NCBI GenBank assembly: GCA_030407085.1 | Contig: CM059585.1 | Span: 113,449,501 to 113,513,500, forward strand | Length of the DNA stretch: 64,000 bases | Reading direction: 5' to 3' | DNA from: Trichopria drosophilae | Taxonomy: Eukaryota > Arthropoda > Insecta > Hymenoptera > Diapriidae | Shown: positions 57,095-64,000 of the stretch, piece after piece | Layout: the number at the start of each line of letters is the position of its first letter | Numbering within the stretch: position 1 is the stretch's first letter | Notes under the pieces: generated by a model | Told to the model about the DNA's origin: nothing | The model's input: the letters and a program-made list of their open reading frames with translations, nothing else | The model's database searches: none | Translations under genes and position numbers: made by a program

Positions 57095-57872
57095 AATAGA
57101 AAGATTTGAGGGGAAATTGCAATTAACCAACTTACAAATCTCCTATGAAAGTTCTGGCGGAATAACGTGTTCTAAGTATTAAATTTCTCTGTGTGGCCCT
57201 GTCTGTGCTTCTGATGCGATTCGCAAGAGACATGTGAAATGGCTCATTAAATTCTGATCGGGAACTTCTTTTGAATTTTTAGACAGGCAGTGAATGTCTG
57301 AAGCACACGTCAACTTCAAGTAACATGCAGAATATAAATTAGAAAATAGATTTGTATGAAGCCTTGATATTAAACTATGTTAATTTTACATGTCTCTATT
57401 AATAGTTGAATTCAACATTGAAAATATAAACTTCAATTGCTGAGGAACAGTAAAATCCATTAGTAAAATAAATTTTGATTATCGATGTTAACTTAGAAGA
57501 TATAAGAGAATGGAAAAATATTGCGAAAAATAAAAACATTGTGAAATAGTTAGTACTCTATATTAAACTCTATATTAGTGTAAATATAATTTAAATAATG
57601 CACGCAGAAAGTTGGGGGATTTTAATAATTATTGAAATAAAACGTTGTATATTTCTCGCAAAATTACTTTTCATATTTGACGTTAACAGGTATGTCGATG
57701 TCTTCTTTAATCAGGAAGTTTTCAATTTCTTTACGTTTTATGGTATTTTTTAAACTAAAATTTCAATACTTATGTAACATTTATTAGAACAGAGACATGA
57801 TCCTTTTATGGTTAAATCAATATTATTATATGTAGGTTTTCATAAAAGTCTGACTTTATTAGTAGTATTTTT
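57095..57872. other. AT-rich stretch, no gene seen
   Basis: Nothing recognised. Confidence 0.5.
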
Positions 57873-58384
57873 TTAATCCTTTAAGTCCCAAATATCGTAA
57901 ATTTTCAATGAATGTTTTTCCATTTTTTTTTTCATACCACAAATACCAAAAAGACATATCCATGCACCATATCCGACATAAAAGTGTATGCTCTGTCCGA
58001 AAATGGCCACAGAATTGGTCTAAAATCAACGCTTTTTTCGTATCTGAGCCGCCATTTTGAAAACTTTCATCTTCATTGTCAAAATTGTACCACGTACATT
58101 TTAATATATAGGCTTCGAAATCACTTTTCTATGTGAAATAGGATGCGTATACCGGTTTTTATAAAATCTAAATTTGTTCTCAATAAAAAGTAACGTATTT
58201 TTTTTTGCATCAAATTATTTATGACTTTTTAAGCATTGGCTGTAGACAAATTCTGTGGCCCTATTATGAAAGAGCATGAAATTTTCGTATGATATGGTGT
58301 ATAGATATTTTTTGGTTCCTGCAGTATGAGAAAAAAATAGAAAAAAATTCATTGAAAATTAACATTTGATACTGAATGGGTTAA
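57873..58384. mobile_element. 512 bp TTAA-flanked piggyBac-like MITE
   Basis: TTAA at 57873 followed by TCCTTTAAGTCCCAAATATC, and TTAA at 58381 preceded by sequence that reversed reads CCCATTCAGTATCAAATG; both arms continue into TAAATTTTCAATG versus TTAATTTTCAATG. TTAA target sites with CCCT/CCCA ends are diagnostic of the piggyBac superfamily. The element resembles the one at 61989. The 74-codon frame inside has no transposase similarity. Confidence 0.65.
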
Positions 58385-59380
58385 TCTGTAATTTTTTTAC
58401 ATAAGGAACCGATGAAGTTTTGTTGGTATTCAACCTTTGCAGACAATTTATTTTTCTCTAATGAATTAAATAAAAGAGGTATTCTTTGAACGATTCATTA
58501 TTGAAAGTTTCAATGTAAATCCATTTTTCAGTAGTGAAGAATTTTTGAAAAGTTAACAGTATTAATTTTTTTTATCTGAATCTAATTTCATGCAAATTAA
58601 TCACTGCTCTTTTGATACTATAATGATTAAATGTAAAATGTATATATCGAGCAGGAAAGAAGTTTCTTCTCGAGACCAGCCTGTGTCGATTTACCCATTT
58701 CATTTTCTAACATGTTTAAAAACTTCAAAATGTATGATGATTATCCAGAACGTAAAACTTTTAAAATGTTAATGAACGTTGAAGAAGAACTATTTTATAA
58801 TATTCTAATCAGTCTTAAGAAATGAAAATTCCATTTGTTCTTTTATTATATTATCTTAGTATTTGTATTATATTAGTATTATAGTAACTAAGTACTATTT
58901 CACAGTATATGCAAGTTCTATAATATACGTAGTCCATGGCATATATATTGATAATAATCTCGAGAGAAAACTGTTTTATTTTTTGTACATTATCTTATTG
59001 TAAATTACTATTTATTTTATCCACGTACTAACAAGTCCACAGTAATTAATGGTGCAACTAATGACCTGACATTATTTCCAAAAGACGAATAATTACTGAT
59101 GCATATCACTTTTGATAAAATGAAAATATGAGAATGCCAAAAATACAGTATGATCTGCGAAATTGCCTATCATCTTTCCGACCACCCTCCAAAATTGTCT
59201 GCAAGATACGAAAACGAGCGAAGCGGAGGTGATCCCTACTTTATGTTTGTCTTAACCTTACATTCTTAACCCGATATGTCAAAATTTTGATTATTTTCCA
59301 ACAATTATCAATTTTTTGTTAAAGTTAGTGAAAACGACTGCAATAATTATTTATTTTCTTTTTATAGATAATACATCATA
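58385..59380. other. AT-rich stretch, no gene seen
   Basis: Nothing recognised. Confidence 0.5.
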
Positions 59381-59472
59381 CTGTTTGAGAGAAAAGTGGG
59401 GGAAAGTGTTTCCCAGAGACAATTTGACAAGTCGGTCAATTTTAGGGGGTCAATTTCGCTGGTCCTACTGTA
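59381..59472 (+). mobile_element. Solo pogo-like end with AATTGACC subrepeats
   Basis: Ends in CGCTGGTCCTACTGTA (59457-59472), the reverse of TACAGTAGGACCAGCG. Inside are repeated GACAATTTGACAAGTCGG, GGTCAATTTTAGGG and GGTCAATTTCGC words (59418-59459). Similar layout to the ends at 47682 and 43652, but a different sequence. No partner end was found. Confidence 0.5.
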
Positions 59473-60691
59473 GATATAAAATAAAATCCGTACATTGAGA
59501 ACTTATAATATATATATAGTATGAAAAGGAATTCTATAGGATAAATTATAATTTCAAATATTTAACTGAAATGACACTATACAAACAGTGCAATTTGGAC
59601 GGTGATGGGATAAAGAATAATAGGTATGAAAATAAACATCGAAACTCACAAGAAATGCGAAATTGATGGCAACAAGACCAGTAACGGCAATGAATGAAAC
59701 GGAAAATAATAAAGAAAAAGAACGCAACAAAATTACAAGTAACTGACAATATTATTTTTTATAAACAAAGTGGTGAATAAAAAACTCTTGTCCAATTAAT
59801 TGACTAATTTCTTATTCCTTCGCGACCACAATTACCGGTTAAAATGATTTATTTCCGTTATTGCACTTGAAAACCATCCATTTCTTTTCCACATCATTAT
59901 TTTAATTACATGCGCAACATTGTAAGTACAATTAAAGTATAAAACTTGTATATTTTCTCACACAGCTAGACCTGAAGCATGTACGCAAAATTATTTTTTT
60001 ATTCGATATTGAAAAAAGTACTTTTTGTTGGAACGAGCATGGTGTACAAGTCAATCATAGACTTTACGGTACGCTAAATATTCAAGCATAAAACAGATAA
60101 AGCGCACAGGTATAATTTTCCAATGCCTAAGAAATTATTATCTGCCTCCGTTCCCATGCCGTAGGTATCAGTCTTTTATGCGTACTTTTTGCATTTTTAT
60201 GGTATGCAAGTTTACAAAAATAAACTTTTTTCTGCTACCGCTCGGTATTTGATGTTCACATGAATATATATATTGCCGGTACTCTGGAATATTTTTTGAA
60301 TCCAAGCTATGTTATTCTAAGTCAAGAATTCTCTGTCTACAAACACCAATCTATAAAGACCTTTAACTACTCATATTCCAAGACAGTAAAAAGATAGAAG
60401 TAATAATTTTGCGCATTTTAAGAGTGTTTTTTTGCTTTTGTGTTTTATTATCTAATGAAATATATTTATTTATTTACTGTAGATAGTTTTTATGTAAATC
60501 TATTTTTAATCAACATTTCAAGTTGTAGATGCACTTACATTTTTACTCATTATTATTGAATAAAAATTATTTATTAGTTAAGAACAAATGTTAAAAATAC
60601 TAAATTAGGATGTTAATTATACAAAAAAAATATGGAGAAACCAAAAATGTGAAAAATTAAAAAAAATAACTGGGAACTTGGAAGAACATTC

Positions 60692-60796
60692 GGTAGACAC
60701 CAGGGAACGATCCTGGGACCTTTATCAATTAATTTAGTATTTTTAACATTTTCTTTGAAAAATGTTTTTTCAATAAAGCCGCTGTTCGGATATTGA
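60692..60796 (+). pseudogene. Non-LTR reverse transcriptase scrap
   Basis: The frame GRHQGTILGPLSINLVFLTF (60692-60751) contains QGTILGPL, the QG-x-x-LGPLLF block of non-LTR reverse transcriptases, then stops at 60794. The expected GVP before QG is changed and no ADD motif follows. The match is a single block, so confidence is moderate. The open frame on the other strand is a shadow. Confidence 0.5.
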
Positions 60797-61988
60797 AATG
60801 ATTTCGACATCTTGAAATGTTTAATTAATACAAATACTACCATATGTGTCGCAGGATATAAGCAGCGAAATTCAAGTTATTATTTACTTTTTCAGCATAT
60901 AATTTTAAATTACTTTGTATGTTAATGAATAATTTTCAATTTCGTTCAGTTACTTTCAAATTTCGTGTGCTTTTATTAAACTTTGAAAGCATTCCAAATT
61001 GCTAAAATTGAACAGATTTTACTCGATAATAGTCGATTAAGCTGTTCGAGTTAAGTACAAAAAATTATCGTCTGAACTTGTAGAATCAGTATAGCAAACA
61101 ACGATCTTCTTAGAATCCAAACGACAAGTTCTCCATTTATGGCTATTAGCCTGTACTTAGGAACACCTGGTGTAATGACATTATTTTGCCTTCTCGAGTC
61201 GTCGTTTCGTGCACATAATTTGGCAGAATTGTAGGATCACGATAACGATAAACATCCCATGAATGAAGAAATTGAATGTATTGATACATACATTGAATAA
61301 CGACTAATGTTTAAAATTGTAATAGTTTGTAATAAGCATACAAGAAAACAACTGCAAATTATAATAATAGACAAAAAAGTTAGGGGAAATTTTTGCTTGC
61401 CTCAGGCATTACTGTAATCAACTTGTCAACTTTAGAGTGTCATAGGAAAACATTTTAAAATGCAGCATAATTTTTAGTAATACAAAATCATTTTTAATTT
61501 TAAACTAATTATAAATCATCTAATTTTAAGCGTAATTTACATTTAAAATTCATTATGCTAAATTTTAATCGGAATTATTTTTTTTATTTCATAATTCGAG
61601 CTTAGAAGGTAGACCAATTAAAACTATTATAGTAAAAATTATTCATCAAAAAATAAAAGTAAAAATCTCAAAGTGAAAGCGGTAAATCTGCATCAACTAA
61701 AAATGAAATGTAAGCTCTCGTTCTCGAAATTATCTTTTAATTTAATTTTGTTGACTTCAGTTCAAATTTGCATGTTGTAATATTATTTTATATCAGTTAT
61801 GAAAGAAATTTTGAAGTAATCAATTTATTTTACTGCACCTTCTAAATACTTTTATACCAGAAAAATTAATTGCTTTTAATCATATATTTTTCTTCGTAAG
61901 AAAGAATTAATATTCATTTATCATTATACTTTTGTTATAGTAATTACAAAAATGCCCAAATATATCAGAAATAACTAAACTTGTAAGT
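60797..61988. other. AT-rich stretch, no gene seen
   Basis: Nothing recognised. Confidence 0.5.
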
Positions 61989-62523
61989 TTAACCCTTTTC
62001 GTCCCAAATGTCCAGAATTTGGACACAATTTTCAACGCTGTAATTTTTCTTCCAAACGTCGTTAGAAAACATTAAAATAAGTAAAAATCGATCGATTTGG
62101 ACCTCTTCTTTCCAATTCCGTGGTCAGAATCAGCCGGCAATTTCAAAGAAAAAAGTTATATAATTTTTTGTTAAAAACAACTTGATTTTTTTGACGTTTC
62201 TTCGCAGGAATTGCGTTTTTTGTCATGAAAAAGGGCAATGGTGACCGTTTCAAAAGATAATAATCTCGTCTTTTCGCTCAGTCAAAAATTGTGTGAAAAA
62301 ATCAAACACAAAATCCATAAAAACCCAATGTGAGGTTATGAATGTATAATAATTGGATTATGTATTCACAAATGATAATAATTACTTTTTCATCCCAATT
62401 CTCCAAGTTTTCCAAAACTACTGCTTTTGACTTATTTCAATGTCTTCTAACGACGATTGGAATAAAAATAACAGCGTTGAAAGTTCTGTGCACATTCCGG
62501 ACATTTGGGATGAAAAGGGTTAA
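61989..62523. mobile_element. 535 bp TTAA-flanked piggyBac-like MITE
   Basis: TTAA at 61989-61992 and 62520-62523 flank an inverted repeat of at least 90 bases: left CCCTTTTCGTCCCAAATGTC, then TTCAACGCTGTAATTTTTCT and CGTCGTTAGAAAACATT; the right arm reversed gives CCCTTTTCATCCCAAATGTC, TTCAACGCTGTTATTTTTAT and CGTCGTTAGAAGACATT. TTAA-CCCT ends assign it to the piggyBac superfamily. No transposase is present; the frame 62342-62671 runs across the end and is not a gene. Arm identity is high, so this is a relatively young copy. Confidence 0.85.
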
Positions 62524-63364
62524 CTGGAATGAAAATTATAGTTGGGACAATGAACTTACCTTACATATTTGTTTAATATTTGATATATATTCCAGTATTT
62601 TATACATTTCCTCAATGGCTCTGACGATAATCTGTAATCCTGTGGATTTTCGGAAAATATTGGTAATTTAAACAAAATTAAAATCAATTGTACTTTTAGC
62701 TACTAATAAAGAACTCAATCCCTCCAGTTACTAGTTCGTATTTTAATTCTCCTACAAGTTAATGATAAATAATTAAAATATAATTATGGTAAACGTGTAT
62801 TATAAAATAAAAATTCGTTTTTTTTTAAATAGAAATGAACCAGTTGCTTACTATAGAGTATTCACCACCTTCACGAACAATACGAACAAATGGATTTGTT
62901 TATAAAGTATTTCAATGACTTAGTTGGTAAACAAACCCTTTATTTAGGAATAAAATAATGTTTAGTTCGAAGTTATTAGATATAATACTTTAAACTGAAG
63001 TAACTATTGTATATAAACAGTATCCAGAAGTGTTCGACCCAGAAAATCATATCCAACTCCAAGAGAGTATGTAAATTGAACTTTTTCTACATTACTAGAC
63101 TACTGTTTAAAATATATATTGAAAAATTTTTTGAATTAAGCGTTAAAAAAATGCTGATTTTGGATATTAAAAACTAAGGAAAAAGACACAACATCCGACT
63201 ATTTTTTGGGTATACTCTTTCAATGTGCATAATTAAAATGCCAAAATAAAAAATGTTGGATTTTAGTTAAAAAACGTGATTTTTTTATTACAAAAAAGAA
63301 ATTAAATTAAATTCAGCAACGTTGAAGAAACGCCAAAAACGTTAGTAAAAGGTTACTTTTAACA
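62524..63364. other. AT-rich stretch, no gene seen
   Basis: Nothing recognised. Confidence 0.5.
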
Positions 63365-63383
63365 GGCCCGCGTTCAGCGGGCC
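63365..63383. repeat. GC-rich hairpin
   Basis: GGCCCGC and GCGGGCC form a seven-base-pair GC-only stem around GTTCA. It stands out in AT-rich DNA and is not a recognisable terminator or RNA gene. Confidence 0.5.
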
Positions 63384-63539
63384 AAAATACTTAGGAATAA
63401 TGTGGTCTCGTCCCCAGATCACCGAACCTTTTTTATTCTGGTCCTCTGTTATTTCTCCATTCTACTGTGACACAAAAAAAACCCATAAAAGTTCAAAAGT
63501 TCTTTGATCGTAAGAGGACTTCATTATATTTTATACCAT

Positions 63540-63725
63540 TTTAAAGTACAGTGCTCTGACCCACCATTTTAAATTTTTGAAAACTAACTTCAAATTTGGA
63601 GTCAACGACCTCAAAAAACTCCAGGAATCAAGTTTGAAGTGATTTCGTTCAGATCAGTCGACTGAGTAAACGCAGCTATGATTTTGAACAAAAGATAAAA
63701 TTTAGCTGTCTCCATTTTGGAATTT
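63540..63725. repeat. Dispersed repeat copy
   Basis: CCACCATTTTAAATTTTTGA (63561), CAAATTTGGAGTCAACGACC (63592), CAAAAAACTCCAGGAATCAA (63613) and a final TCTCCATTTTGGAATTTAAT follow the motif order of the copy at 54125-54300. Confidence 0.5.
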
Positions 63726-64000
63726 AATATTTACAGTAGTTTTATCTTCTAGGCACATTTTTCACGCGATATTTATAAATATATGAGGTATTCTAACGTG
63801 GAAAATGATAAAAAAAGTAACGATAAGTGAAAAAGAAAGGTCTAATGTTTTATCGGCAGCTTCAATGGTCCAACGTGGGTCGTAGGAGTCTCGGCGTTTT
63901 TTAGATATGTTAAAGTGCTCTAAAAAATCTGTAAAAATTCTTATAGTAAAATTTCAAGAAAGAAAATTTTGCATGTCAAAAATAATTACTTTTGTATATA

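Noticed and set aside
59157..59240. GAGCGAAGCGGAGG-like palindromic word
   Set aside because: Too short and isolated to define an element.
1..64000. CRISPR array, prokaryotic operon or rRNA
   Set aside because: No regularly spaced identical repeats with unique spacers, no Shine-Dalgarno-linked genes and no conserved rRNA words; the window is eukaryotic in character.

Overview
The window looks like AT-rich nuclear DNA of an insect. A hymenopteran or similar genome is plausible, but this is inference. No complete host gene can be recognised. Reading frames are short, stops are dense, and every recognisable protein similarity belongs to a decayed transposable element. There is no bacterial-style operon, rRNA, CRISPR array or convincing functional tRNA. 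The window is best read as intergenic or intronic DNA, with a few CpG-richer, low-repeat islands (about 3.5-4.1, 9.6-10.3, 15.3-15.8, 21.4-21.7, 27.8-28.6, 49.2-49.6 and 55.2-55.6 kb) that may be conserved noncoding DNA or undetected exons.

Layout. 0-7.5 kb: AT-rich sequence with a tRNA-derived SINE remnant (580-643) and a decayed dispersed repeat (4.6-5.6 kb). 7.5-15 kb: a run of inverted-repeat elements (7504-8269, 10718-12831, 12878-13676, 14635-15008) and a Jockey-like reverse transcriptase relic (13964-14512) interrupted by a MITE (14092-14212). 16.1-17.5 kb: a degenerate ~153 bp tandem array and inverted blocks of a TACTGG minisatellite. 24.2-26.9 kb: three nested inverted-repeat elements, one carrying many TCAAGGTCA nuclear-receptor half sites and a transposase fragment. 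28.7-29.6 kb: an RNase H relic of a non-LTR retrotransposon. 31.9-33.1 kb: palindromic minisatellite blocks. 34.0-34.8 kb: an R1-like RT relic on the minus strand and an unrecognised 87-codon frame. 36-48 kb: AT-rich, with decayed repeats and a complete 92 bp pogo-like MITE (43561-43652). 50-64 kb: a possible decayed coding segment (53391-53622), a 373 bp TA-flanked palindromic MITE (54507-54879), two TTAA-flanked piggyBac-like elements (57873-58384, 61989-62523), several solo pogo-like ends and another RT scrap (60692-60796).

The most interesting pattern is that several TA-flanked DNA elements share a terminus of the form CCC[TG][AG]G[TC]AGAAAT while their arms are built from quite different short palindromic minisatellites. 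The pogo-like ends likewise consist of family-specific subrepeats. This suggests non-autonomous transposons that keep a common end but diversify the subterminal repeats. All calls come from reading the sequence; no database was searched.
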